NCBI RefSeq assembly: GCF_003667575.1
Contig: NZ_RCUY01000002.1
Span: 620,001 to 684,000 of the forward strand
Origin: Mycetocola lacteus
GTDB lineage: Bacteria > Actinomycetota > Actinomycetes > Actinomycetales > Microbacteriaceae
Length of the DNA: 64,000 nt
Direction of reading: 5' to 3'
Part shown: piece after piece, positions 1 through 8,627 of the stretch
How positions within the stretch are numbered: the stretch's first letter is position 1
Layout of the letters: each line of letters starts with the position of its first letter
The notes under the pieces: model-generated
The model's input: the letters and a program-made list of their open reading frames with translations, nothing else
The model's database searches: none
Told to the model about the DNA's origin: nothing
Made by a program: the position numbers and the translations under genes

Positions 1-1
1 C

Positions 2-2563
2 GCGGCCGGGATCAAGAGCTTCCAGGTTCAGGCGCGCCTGTCGTTCCCGATGCATGAGTATCTGGAGCCCGCCTACCTCACCGCGTGCCGCTGGGCCGTG
101 GAGGAGGCCGCCGCGCTGGGCATGATCGTGGGCTTCTACGACGACTACAACTGGCAGACCGGTCAGGCTGGCGGCCGCGCGGTAGCCGGACACGATCACC
201 TGCGCGAACGCCACCTGTTCTGGACCCGGATCGAGCTTTCGCAAGGCGCGGGAACCGGGGAAATCTCCGGCATCGTCTCGGGCACCGAGGGTCTCGGTCC
301 CGCCGCGATGGCCTGGCACTACGACGGCGGCGTGCCGCTCTGGACCGACTGGCGGATCGAGCGGGCGCTGGCCGTCGACGGCACCGAGACCGCTGCCCCC
401 ACCAACTCAGCGGACGTCGTGGACATTACCGCCGCGACCCGCATCGAGGCCACCGATACCGAGGCGGCGCTGAGCATCACCGGCACAGACCCCGCGCTGG
501 GGTCGGCCCTGGTCCTGGTGTCCGCTCGGTCGTCAACCTCGCACCTGGTGAATCCGCTGGATCCCGAGGCTGTGGATCGCTTCATCGAGGCGGGCTATGA
601 GCCCTTCCGCGAGGCCGTGGGCGATCACTTCGGTTCCACGGTGCGCTACGTCTTCTTCGATCAGCCGCACGCGGTGTACTACGACTGGGCGCAGCGCTCG
701 GGCGGAGTAGGCTCCTCGGTCCCGGTCCACACCACCACGCTGGATCTGGCCCGCGCGCTGGGCGAAGACACCCATGCGGCAATGATCTGGGCGGTCTTTA
801 CCGAGACCGAGGATCCCGCGGCCCTCGCCCTGCGCGCCCGATTCTGGCAGTTCTACGCCGAGCTCTCGATGGAGGGTTTCCTGGGGAAGCTGCGCGACTG
901 GAGCCACCGCTACGGCCTGCTGCAGTCGGGGCACGAGGTCCTGACCCACATCGGCACGTTCACCCCCGGCACCGAATTTGGCGACTGGGATCTGCGGGCA
1001 AACTTCGGCCTCGACCACTTCGGCGTGGACGCCTACCGCGACCTCACCGCCGTGGATGCTCAGGATGGCGTGGCCCAGCTGAGCCCGCGCCTGGGCGATT
1101 CGATCGCCCGCGCGACCGGCCGCACCGGCACGATCGTCGAGCAGTACTTCCTGACCCCGCCCGAGGGCGGCACCCCCTGGTCGGGCCACTGGGGCCTGAC
1201 CCTGGACGAGCTGCGCTCCACCACGATCCGGCACCACCTGGCGGGCATGCGGCAGATGGTCTTCCACGGGTTTTATCAGACCCATGGACACGGCAACGAT
1301 CATGAGTCGATGGCTAACCCTCGCTTCGACTTCCCGCCGGGCATCAACTTTGAGCCCTGGTTTGCCGACTTCCACGCGGCCTATGCGACCGAGTCTGCCC
1401 GGCTGAGCGAGTTCCTCGAACCGCTCTCCGATGAGGCCTCGGCGCTGCTGTTCTGGCCGCTGCGCACGATCTGGACCCACGGTCAGTCGGGAGACCACTT
1501 CGACCAGTTTGGTGCCTGGGCGAAGGCATTGGACACCGCCGGGATCCCCTGGCGGGTGGTGGATGAGCGCGCCCTGTCCGATATCGCGGGAGGCTCGATC
1601 CCCACCGCCAGGGTCCTGATTCTGCCGGGCGTACGGACCCTCGCGAGCGCTGCGAGCATCGCGGCGCTGGAGGCGATCGACGCCGCCGGAATCCACGTGT
1701 TCTCCACCGGCTTCGGTCTGGAAACCCTGCAGGACGGTGGCGAGGTTCGAACGATCCCCACCACCCAGCTGGACGCGGTCCCCGATGCTGCGAACCTGGC
1801 TTCCCGGCTCGGGGTTTCTCGATCCGGAAACTCGGGATTTGTGCCCGCAGGCTCGTCGGCCGGGCTGCGGATTCGCTCCGGGGTCGACACCTCCGGCCGC
1901 ATCCGGGTGGCGCTCTTCAACGATGGGGTGAAACCCATCGAGGGATCACTGTTGGGTGCCAACACCGTGGAGTGGGAGCCCGCGACCGGGCTTGCCGCTC
2001 CGCTCCATGACGCCCACCTCACGCTGGCACCGGGCGAACTCCGACTGTTTGTCTGGGACTCGTCCGGACCCGGTGCGGACGCCGATACAGAGTCGGCGTC
2101 CGCAGATCTTGCCACCGTCCGCCCGGAGGCCGCAAACCTCCGCGTCCTGGCCGGCGACTGGGCCCTCACCACGGCGGGCAGCGGCTCAAGCGTCCCGGTC
2201 GATGTGACCGCCGGCTGGCAGACCGTGCTTCCGGAATACTCGGGCGCGGCCACCTACCGCACCACCTTCGAACTGGCCGAGGTTTCGGGGGCGATCCTGG
2301 AATTGCCCGCGGTGTCCGGTTCGGCACGACTGACGATCAACGACACCCTCATCGGCGAACGCGGCTGGCGCCCCTACCGTTTCGAGATCCCTGCGGAGCT
2401 GCTGCGAATGGGTACCAACGAGGTGGCGATCACCGTATTCGGATCCGCCGCCAACGAGTTTTATGCGGGAACCGGGCTGCGTCCCGAACCCGAGCTCAAC
2501 GGGCTTCTGGCCGCCCCCACCCTGTTCCTTACTCCCCCGACGGAAGGCTCACACCATGCTTAA
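2..2563 (+). CDS. GH106-like glycoside hydrolase (alpha-L-rhamnosidase-related), 5' truncated by window edge
   Basis: The reading frame is open back to base 2, so the true start lies outside the window and the ATG at 50 is internal. The visible 853 residues begin inside a TIM-barrel-like catalytic region with GFYDDYNWQTGQAGG, the type of motif seen near the active site of GH106 and related rhamnosidase-like enzymes. The C-terminal 150 residues look like a galactose-binding-type beta-sandwich (LTINDTLIGERGWRPY). No signal peptide can be judged. It overlaps the downstream mutarotase gene by 8 bases, so the two are translationally coupled and probably act on rhamnosyl or fucosyl glycans. The substrate is inferred, not shown. 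Confidence 0.7.
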   Translation, partial: AAGIKSFQVQARLSFPMHEYLEPAYLTACRWAVEEAAALGMIVGFYDDYNWQTGQAGGRAVAGHDHLRERHLFWTRIELSQGAGTGEISGIVSGTEGLGPAAMAWHYDGGVPLWTDWRIERALAVDGTETAAPTNSADVVDITAATRIEATDTEAALSITGTDPALGSALVLVSARSSTSHLVNPLDPEAVDRFIEAGYEPFREAVGDHFGSTVRYVFFDQPHAVYYDWAQRSGGVGSSVPVHTTTLDLARALGEDTHAAMIWAVFTETEDPAALALRARFWQFYAELSMEGFLGKLRDWSHRYGLLQSGHEVLTHIGTFTPGTEFGDWDLRANFGLDHFGVDAYRDLTAVDAQDGVAQLSPRLGDSIARATGRTGTIVEQYFLTPPEGGTPWSGHWGLTLDELRSTTIRHHLAGMRQMVFHGFYQTHGHGNDHESMANPRFDFPPGINFEPWFADFHAAYATESARLSEFLEPLSDEASALLFWPLRTIWTHGQSGDHFDQFGAWAKALDTAGIPWRVVDERALSDIAGGSIPTARVLILPGVRTLASAASIAALEAIDAAGIHVFSTGFGLETLQDGGEVRTIPTTQLDAVPDAANLASRLGVSRSGNSGFVPAGSSAGLRIRSGVDTSGRIRVALFNDGVKPIEGSLLGANTVEWEPATGLAAPLHDAHLTLAPGELRLFVWDSSGPGADADTESASADLATVRPEAANLRVLAGDWALTTAGSGSSVPVDVTAGWQTVLPEYSGAATYRTTFELAEVSGAILELPAVSGSARLTINDTLIGERGWRPYRFEIPAELLRMGTNEVAITVFGSAANEFYAGTGLRPEPELNGLLAAPTLFLTPPTEGSHHA

Positions 2564-2981
2564 GGGAATCGATCCGCTGCTCTCGGCAGACCTGCTCTAT
2601 GCGATCGCCCGGATGGGACACGGTGACGTTCTCGCCGTGGTGGACCGCAACTATCCGGCCCACGCGGCCGGAGTAGAGGTCATCACCCTGCCGGGAATCG
2701 ACGTGACCCGGCTGGCCGAGGCGCTGTTTACGGTGTTCCCGGTGGACACGTTCATCCCCGAACCGATCGGCCGGATGCAGGTCGTCGGTGAGCCGGACAC
2801 GCTTCCCGAGGTACAGCGCGAGCTGTTCGCCGCGGCCGAGACGGCCGAGGGGCGCGAAATCGGAATCGAACCGATCGAACGCTTCGAGTTCTACGAGCGT
2901 GCCCGCTCCGCCTTCGCGGTGATTGCGACCACCGATGACCGACCCTACGGTTGCTTCCTGATCACCAAGGGAGTGGTCTAA
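2556..2981 (+). CDS. fucU: RbsD/FucU-type sugar mutarotase
   Basis: This 141-residue protein fits the usual 140-residue size of FucU, the cytoplasmic enzyme that interconverts alpha and beta anomers of L-fucose or related sugars. Visible family features are the N-terminal LLYAIARMGHGD, containing the catalytic histidine (H22), and the C-terminal FYERARSAFAVIATTD region. The ATG lies inside the last codons of the upstream glycosidase, indicating coupled expression. Its last ten codons and stop are repeated in tandem downstream (see the repeat entry). RbsD (ribose) is the alternative family member, but the length and the glycosidase neighbour favour a deoxysugar mutarotase. Confidence 0.82.
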   Translation: MLKGIDPLLSADLLYAIARMGHGDVLAVVDRNYPAHAAGVEVITLPGIDVTRLAEALFTVFPVDTFIPEPIGRMQVVGEPDTLPEVQRELFAAAETAEGREIGIEPIERFEFYERARSAFAVIATTDDRPYGCFLITKGVV

Positions 2982-3144
2982 CCCCAAACCGTACCTATCC
3001 CCAGGCGGTTGCTTCCTGATCACCAAGGGTGTGGTCTAACCCCAAACCGTACCTATCCCCAGGCGGCTGCTTCCTGATCACCAAGGGAGTGGTCTAACCC
3101 CAAACCGTACCTATCCCCAGGCGGCCGCTTCCTGAACACCAACG
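2949..3144 (+). repeat. 58-bp tandem repeat of the fucU 3' end
   Basis: Three nearly identical 58-bp units start at 2949, 3007 and 3065, and a fourth degenerate unit starts at 3123. Unit 1 is the actual end of fucU including its stop codon. Units 2 and 3 repeat the last ten codons, the stop and the following AACCCCAAACCGTACC stretch. Their differences from unit 1 (GGT/GGC and GGA/GGT) are synonymous in the fucU frame. Unit 4 keeps only the first dozen bases well. Confidence 0.95.
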
Positions 3145-3169
3145 ACGTCACTTCACCCGACTCCCCCGC

Positions 3170-3206
3170 CACGGGCGGCCAGCTTTCGCTCAGCCGGCCG
3201 CCCGTG
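3170..3206. terminator. GC-rich hairpin between convergent fucU and MFS genes
   Basis: CACGGGCGGCC at 3170-3180 pairs with GGCCGCCCGTG at 3196-3206, giving an 11-bp perfect stem with a 15-base loop. It sits between two convergent genes and has no U-tract, as is common in actinobacteria. Confidence 0.65.
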
Positions 3207-3224
3207 GGAGTGCGGGGCGCGGAT

Positions 3225-4583
3225 TCAGGCGCGCATTCGTGGCATCGCCATGAGGACGGCCAAGGCCGCCGCGAGGGCCAGGACTGCGGCCACAACAAAG
3301 GTCCATCCGAGGCTCACTCCGGCGGCAAGCGTCGCCAGACCGGCCAGACCCAGCGCCGCACCCACCTGCTGCCCCGCCGTAAACACGGCCCCCGCCAGAC
3401 CACGCTGATGCGCGGGCACTGCGCCGGTGATCGCCAGAGCCGCGGCCGGATAGGCCAGTCCCACCCCGATGGCACTCAGCACAAGGCCGCCAAGCACCGT
3501 GGGCACGTATCCGCTAGCGGGGGTAAGGGTCGCAAGCGTGCCCTGTCCGACGGCCATCAGTCCCAGCGCCAACGCGATCTGACCGCGGGTTCCTGCGCGT
3601 GGCAGCAGGCGTGGATTGAGCCAGGTCGAGGCGGCAAACGAAGCCGCCGTGGCCGGGAGCATCGCCAGACCCGTCTGTATGGCACTCATCCCCATCTGCT
3701 GCTGCAAATAGAGGGCAATCAGATAGACATATGCACCAAGCAGTGCGCCCACCACGAGCGTGGCCACGATCACCGCCCAACGTCCCGCGGCAAACAGAGA
3801 ACCGGGGAACATCGGGTCACGGCTAGATCGCTCCCCGAGGACGCAGGCAACCCCGGCGCACACCGCCACAAGCCCGGCACCCCAGACAGTGGGGTCGGTG
3901 ATCGGGGTATGTTCCAGCCGCGTGACTCCGAAAATCACCGCGGCCAGGGCCACCGTGATCCAGACGCCCCCGAGCAGTCCCAGCCCGCCCGAGGCGCGCA
4001 CGGCCCCTGCGGTACGCATGCCCTCCGGCGCGACCAACAGTATGGCCAGGATGAGCGCGGCCACCAGCGGCGGGTTGATCAACAGAACCCATCGCCATCC
4101 CGCCAGTCCCGTGAGGATCCCTCCCAGTACGATGCCCGCCGAGGCACCAACCGCGGCGCTTGCCTGGAACAGCCCCAGCGCCCGGGTTTGCTCGGGGGAC
4201 CCGTGATAGGCGGTTCGGACAATCGCCAGGGCCGCGGGGGCCACCAGCGCCGCCCCCGCACCCTGGACAAACCGGGCGGCAACCAACAGCGATGCGGTGG
4301 GCGCGAGACCGCCCACGAGCGAAGCGGCCCCGAACAGGGCCAGGCCGATCAGCAGGGCCGTGCGGTGACCAAATCGGTCGCCGAGTCGGCCGCCGACGAT
4401 GAGCAGCGCGCCGAAGGTGAGCGCATAACCGGTCGCGACCCAGGGAAGATCCGCCGCGGCGAATCCGAGGTCGGCCTGGATCTGCCAGAGCGCAACGTTC
4501 ACGATCGAAAAGTCGAGGGCCAAGATGAACTGTGCGATGGCCATCAACGGCAGGGTTCCGCGGTGGCCGGGATGTGACGGCAC
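3225..4583 (-). CDS. MFS transporter, DHA2-like drug exporter
   Basis: This is a 452-residue polytopic membrane protein with 12 to 14 hydrophobic segments. The motif A loop GGRLGDRFGHR after the second segment is typical of the major facilitator superfamily. GASAGIVLGG in the fifth segment resembles the antiporter motif C of DHA-type proton-coupled exporters. It follows the SDR gene by 30 bases on the same strand, so the two form an operon that diverges from a TetR gene. This arrangement suggests inducible efflux or detoxification of a small molecule. The substrate cannot be read from the sequence. Confidence 0.85.
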   Translation of the reverse strand: MPSHPGHRGTLPLMAIAQFILALDFSIVNVALWQIQADLGFAAADLPWVATGYALTFGALLIVGGRLGDRFGHRTALLIGLALFGAASLVGGLAPTASLLVAARFVQGAGAALVAPAALAIVRTAYHGSPEQTRALGLFQASAAVGASAGIVLGGILTGLAGWRWVLLINPPLVAALILAILLVAPEGMRTAGAVRASGGLGLLGGVWITVALAAVIFGVTRLEHTPITDPTVWGAGLVAVCAGVACVLGERSSRDPMFPGSLFAAGRWAVIVATLVVGALLGAYVYLIALYLQQQMGMSAIQTGLAMLPATAASFAASTWLNPRLLPRAGTRGQIALALGLMAVGQGTLATLTPASGYVPTVLGGLVLSAIGVGLAYPAAALAITGAVPAHQRGLAGAVFTAGQQVGAALGLAGLATLAAGVSLGWTFVVAAVLALAAALAVLMAMPRMRA

Positions 4584-4613
4584 GGCCGTCTCCTTTCTTG
4601 GGCGGGGTAGACG

Positions 4614-5513
4614 CTAGATCGCGTCGTAACAGCCGGCCGCGATGTCTTCCAGAAGGGTCGGAGCGGTGGGTGTCCATCCCAGCAGGTCGCGGGTGAGCGC
4701 GGAACTGGCGCGAATATCCTGGCCAAAGAACCGACCCACCGGGCCAAAGTGCGCCAGCGCCTCCGCCGGAGTCACCGTCGCGGTGGGCACACCGAAGTGC
4801 AGCGCAAGCGCCTGTGCGATCACCCGGGTCTCGATCCCCTCCTCGGCGACGGCGTGAAGCCGGGTGCCGGCCGGTGCGCGTTCGATCCCCAGACGGATCA
4901 GTCTTGCGGTATCGGCCACCCCCACCGCGCTCCACGCCTGACGGCCATCACCGATGAACCCCGAGACGCCACGGGTGCGCATTGCCCGCACCAGGCCACC
5001 CACGAACCCACGCCCATCACCGTGCCCATGCACGCTCGGTGCAAAGCGTGCGGCAAGCGCTCGAACGCCGCGATCCGCATAAGACAGGGCGAGATTCTCG
5101 CTGCCCCCGCGCATCGATTCCGGGCCCTCGGCCGGGGACGGGTCGGTCTCGGATGTAAGTGCACCGGGGGTGACTCCGGCAACCGCCGAGGCGATGAGAA
5201 GGGGACGGCCGGTCCCCACCAGGGCGTCGCCCAGGGCCTGTACGGCGGCCCGTTCGGCACGGTTCATTTCGGCCGGGTTTGCCCAGTCATGCTTATTCGC
5301 AAGGTGGACCACGGCTTCGGCGGTGGTGGCACCGTGGGTGAGAACGTCTAGATCGTCCAGCGTGCCACGCAGTACGGTCCCACCGGACTGCGCCAGTGCG
5401 CTCGCCGCATGATCCGAGCGCACCAGTCCGGTGGCCGTGTGCCCGGCCGCAATCAGGTCGGCGACAACCGCCGTGCCTACCCATCCGCTAGCACCGGTGA
5501 CAAATACGTGCAT
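4614..5513 (-). CDS. NAD(P)-dependent epimerase/SDR family protein
   Basis: This 299-residue protein has the N-terminal Rossmann glycine motif GASGWVG (residues 7-13) right after the first beta strand. The sequence resembles the extended/atypical SDR group (NAD-dependent epimerase/dehydratase, NmrA-like). A canonical YxxxK triad is not evident, so reductase activity is uncertain. The gene starts 25 bases from the first palindromic operator and heads an operon with the MFS exporter. Control by the divergent TetR is therefore likely. Confidence 0.8.
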   Translation of the reverse strand: MHVFVTGASGWVGTAVVADLIAAGHTATGLVRSDHAASALAQSGGTVLRGTLDDLDVLTHGATTAEAVVHLANKHDWANPAEMNRAERAAVQALGDALVGTGRPLLIASAVAGVTPGALTSETDPSPAEGPESMRGGSENLALSYADRGVRALAARFAPSVHGHGDGRGFVGGLVRAMRTRGVSGFIGDGRQAWSAVGVADTARLIRLGIERAPAGTRLHAVAEEGIETRVIAQALALHFGVPTATVTPAEALAHFGPVGRFFGQDIRASSALTRDLLGWTPTAPTLLEDIAAGCYDAI

Positions 5514-5538
5514 GAGTTTTCCTTGTCTCGTGATTTAA

Positions 5539-5580
5539 TGTCAGTGACAGACGTTAAGACTATATGTCAGTCACTGACAT
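5539..5580. promoter_or_regulatory. Two palindromic operators for the divergent TetR
   Basis: TGTCAGTGACA lies at 5539-5549 and ATGTCAGTCACTGACAT, a perfect 17-base palindrome, at 5564-5580. The two share the half-site TGTCAGT and lie in the short divergent intergenic region, 25 bp apart from start to start. This is a typical layout for TetR autoregulation together with control of the SDR-MFS operon. Confidence 0.8.
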
Positions 5581-5594
5581 TTGGAAAGGACATC

Positions 5595-6164
5595 ATGGCA
5601 CGCGACGGCGACGCAACCCGCAGCAAGCTCCAGCACACGGCACTCGGGCTCTTTGATGAGCGCGGCTTCGACGCGACCACCGCCGCCGATATCGCCGCCG
5701 CCGCCGGGGTCACCGAGCGCACCTTTTTCCGCCACTTTGCCGATAAGCGCGACGTCCTCTTTACCCCACAGGATCGCTTCGAACGACCCTTTATCGAGGC
5801 GATTTCCGCGGCCACCGACCCCCGGCCGCGCGCGCTGATCGAGGCTGCAATCCTCGCCGGGTCCCAGGCCTTCCGGGAACGCGAACGCGCCTGGTCCACG
5901 GTGCGCTGGCGCGTCCTTGAGGCCAACTCCGGTCTCCAGGAACGCGAGCTCTCCAAGCATGCCGAGCTCGCGGTCGCACTCGCCACCGCACTCGCGGCAC
6001 GGGGGCTCGACACCACGCGAGCAACCCTGGCCGCCGAGGTTGCCGCACTGTCATTCAGGCAGGGGTACGCGCGCTGGCTAGAGCACCCCGAGGGCACCGA
6101 TCTGCTGGATGTCCAGCGTGAAACCCTGGCCGGTCTCGACGCCCTCTTTTCCCCCACCCCCTAA
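5595..6164 (+). CDS. TetR/AcrR family transcriptional regulator
   Basis: This 189-residue protein has an N-terminal helix-turn-helix at about residues 10-55; TAADIAAAAGVTERTFFRHF is a textbook TetR recognition region. The C-terminal helical domain would bind an unknown ligand. The ATG at 5595 is chosen because GGAAAGGA precedes it and the palindromic operators lie just upstream; longer frames starting near 5409 would run through the operators. It is divergent from the SDR-MFS pair and probably represses it and itself. Confidence 0.88.
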   Translation: MARDGDATRSKLQHTALGLFDERGFDATTAADIAAAAGVTERTFFRHFADKRDVLFTPQDRFERPFIEAISAATDPRPRALIEAAILAGSQAFRERERAWSTVRWRVLEANSGLQERELSKHAELAVALATALAARGLDTTRATLAAEVAALSFRQGYARWLEHPEGTDLLDVQRETLAGLDALFSPTP

Positions 6165-6283
6165 CCGCAACACCCGCGGCCAACCGGAACGCGGTCGCCG
6201 GTTCCCCCCGCACCACCGGCCGGGTGTCATAATTTGTCATCAAACTCGCTGCCCCCCGGAAGTGGGGCAATGATGAGAATCCC

Positions 6284-7135
6284 ATGATTCTCTCCCCCGA
6301 CTCCGGTTCCCCATCGGCCGCCTCCTTCGACCCGGCCGTCGCTCACGCTGCCTGGCAGACAGAGCGGCTGAGCCAGGTCTCCGGGCGCACCGGGGCCGCG
6401 GCGCTGATCAACTATGTTCCGCTGGATGCCACCGAGCAAAAAATCACCGAGTTTCCGCTGAGCGCTCGGCGGATCCAGGCCGAGGCCGGCGTCCGGGTGC
6501 GAGCGCACACCGACGGCATCACCCTACGGACCTCCGCAGGAATCACCGAGCTGGCTCCCGGCGTCGAGACGCTGGTGGACCGCCTCGGGTCCGACGGCCT
6601 CCCGCTGATCGAGTTCGGCCGCTTCACGATCGATGCCTTCAGCCTCGACGGCACCGACGTTGAGCTGCGGATCTACGATGCCGAGGCCGAAAATCTGCGC
6701 ACCCTCACCGGGATCGAGACGAACCCGTATGACCCCGCCTGGGTCCTGACCGGCACGTTCCACGCCGGCGAGCCCGACGCCCGGGTGCCCTGGGGCTTCA
6801 CCCGCGAATCCGATAACGGCCACACCAAGGCGGTCCCCGGGACCATCGCCATCCGGGTGGGCGAGGCCGACTACTCGCTGCTGGTATTCGCCGACGGTCC
6901 CGCGCTGGTCCTGGTGTTTGCCGATGCCACCACCGGATCAATCAGCTACGCCCCGGGCCGCTTCATCCGCCTGGACCCGGTGCCCGACGGCGACCCGATC
7001 GTCCTCGATTTCAACCGCGCCTTTGTCCCACCCTGCGGCTTCAGCGATTTCTTCAGCTGTCCGATCCCCCCGGCCCACAACCGGATTGCGGCCGCGGTGA
7101 TCGCGGGCGAGAACCGCGCCCAGCGCGCCCCCTAA
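6284..7135 (+). CDS. DUF1684 domain-containing protein
   Basis: This soluble protein of 283 residues has no signal peptide. The C-terminal block GRFIRLDPV, then LDFNRAFVPPCGFSDFFSC and PIPPAHNRIAAAVIAGE, matches the conserved end of the DUF1684 family, in which the DFNRA and PPC motifs are nearly invariant. The molecular function of the family is not established. The gene stands alone between the TetR gene and the NCS1 permease. No strong ribosome binding site precedes the ATG, but a small hairpin and CATAAT lie within 60 bases upstream. Confidence 0.85.
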   Translation: MILSPDSGSPSAASFDPAVAHAAWQTERLSQVSGRTGAAALINYVPLDATEQKITEFPLSARRIQAEAGVRVRAHTDGITLRTSAGITELAPGVETLVDRLGSDGLPLIEFGRFTIDAFSLDGTDVELRIYDAEAENLRTLTGIETNPYDPAWVLTGTFHAGEPDARVPWGFTRESDNGHTKAVPGTIAIRVGEADYSLLVFADGPALVLVFADATTGSISYAPGRFIRLDPVPDGDPIVLDFNRAFVPPCGFSDFFSCPIPPAHNRIAAAVIAGENRAQRAP

Positions 7136-7267
7136 TCCTCCTGCACGCCGCATACTCCCCCAGGATGCGGCCAGACCGGTCCCCACCGGATCCCCTCCCC
7201 GTCACCGGGTATCCCCGAATCCGGCCCGACACCCTCCCCGATCCCCACATCTTCAAAGGACCCCACA

Positions 7268-8590
7268 ATGTCCCAGTCATCCTCCGACGACTTTGCGCTG
7301 GCCCGCGTTCCCTCCTCGGCCCGCCGCCACTGGTTTGGCATCGCCGTCCAGCGCTTTGGCATGGTCGGCGCTCTCGCCCAGTTCCTGATCGGCGCCACCC
7401 TCGGCTACGGCATGAACTTCGCCACCGCGTTCCTGGCAATCCTGCTCGGTTCGCTGCTGGTTGAGCTGATCATGCTCGCCGTCGGCATCATCGGACAGCG
7501 TGAGGGCCTGAACACCTCGCTGCTGGCCCGTTGGACCGGCTTCGGCGACATCGGTGCGGCCCTGGTGGGCCTGGCGATCGGCATCAGCCTGATCGGCTGG
7601 TTCGGCATCCAGTCCGCCATTTCCGCCGACTCGCTCAACGCCCTGCTGCCCGGGGTCATGCCGTCCTGGGCATGGAGCCTGATCTTCGGCCTGATCGTGA
7701 CCGCGATCGTGGCCTTCGGATTCCTCGGCATGCAGTGGCTCGCGAACATCACGGTGCCGCTGTTCCTGATCCTGGTGGCCTGGTCGGTCACCTCCGAGCT
7801 CTCCCGCCACAACTTCGCCGACCTGCTCACGGGACCTGCCCCCGGCCCCTCGCTGAGCCTGATCGCCGGTGCGGGAATCGTCGCCGGTGGCGTGATCGTC
7901 GGTGCGATCATCACCCCCGACATGACCCGCTTCAACCGCTCGGGATCCGACGTGGTCAAGCAGACCGTTGTCGGTGTCTCGCTCGGTGAGTTTGTGATCG
8001 GTCTGGCCGGCGTCCTGGTCGCCCACGGTGCCCGCAGCGGCGACATTGTGGCCATCATCACCTCCTCGGTGGGCCTGATCGGCCTGATCATCGTGGTCTC
8101 GGGCACGCTCAAGGTCAACGACTGGAACCTGTACTCCTCAACTCTCGGCGTGATCACCTTTGTGCACACCCTGTTCGGGGTGCGCCTCAACCGCCTGTGG
8201 ACCACCGTGATCTTCGGTGTGGTGGGATCGATCCTCGCCGCCGCCGGAATCCTCGGCAAGTTCACCGACTTCCTGGTGCTGCTGGGGGTCGTCTTCCCGC
8301 CGATCGCGGGCATCATGGTGGCCGAGTACTTCGTCGTCAAGGCGTTCCGCGGGCTACTGGATCAGCGCGGTGAAGACGAGACCGCGCTGCCCGAAACCGC
8401 CCCGCGCTGGGTTCCGGCCACGCTGATCATCTGGGCCGTCTCGGCCCTGGTGGGCCACTTTGTCACCTGGGGAATCCCGGCCGTTACCAGCCTGCTGCTC
8501 TCGATTGTGCTCTACGTGATCGTCGGCAAGCTGGGCCTGGTGCGCGGGGTCGGTGTCGCCCACACCAGCAAGATTGAGGTGAGCGCATAG
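7268..8590 (+). CDS. NCS1-family purine/cytosine/hydantoin permease
   Basis: This is a 440-residue integral membrane protein with about 12 hydrophobic segments. The opening HWFGIAVQRFGMVGALAQFLIGATLGYG is characteristic of CodB-like NCS1 symporters, where the first helix lines the substrate site. The ATG is preceded by AAAGGA. The gene ends 37 bases before a hydantoinase-type gene and a DUF917 gene on the same strand, suggesting that the three import and process a cyclic amide such as a hydantoin, a pyrimidine or a related nitrogen source. The exact substrate is not visible. Confidence 0.85.
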   Translation: MSQSSSDDFALARVPSSARRHWFGIAVQRFGMVGALAQFLIGATLGYGMNFATAFLAILLGSLLVELIMLAVGIIGQREGLNTSLLARWTGFGDIGAALVGLAIGISLIGWFGIQSAISADSLNALLPGVMPSWAWSLIFGLIVTAIVAFGFLGMQWLANITVPLFLILVAWSVTSELSRHNFADLLTGPAPGPSLSLIAGAGIVAGGVIVGAIITPDMTRFNRSGSDVVKQTVVGVSLGEFVIGLAGVLVAHGARSGDIVAIITSSVGLIGLIIVVSGTLKVNDWNLYSSTLGVITFVHTLFGVRLNRLWTTVIFGVVGSILAAAGILGKFTDFLVLLGVVFPPIAGIMVAEYFVVKAFRGLLDQRGEDETALPETAPRWVPATLIIWAVSALVGHFVTWGIPAVTSLLLSIVLYVIVGKLGLVRGVGVAHTSKIEVSA

Positions 8591-8627
8591 TGCGTGATTT
8601 GATTTGCACCGACGGGCGGGTGATCGC

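Noticed and set aside
2949..3144. Repeat array resembling a short CRISPR
   Set aside because: Units of 58 bp are contiguous with no unique spacers, and the first unit is the coding end of fucU.
3204..4577. Long plus-strand frame of 457 codons
   Set aside because: It mirrors the MFS gene on the opposite strand; composition is Arg/Gly/Gln-rich and lacks any family pattern.
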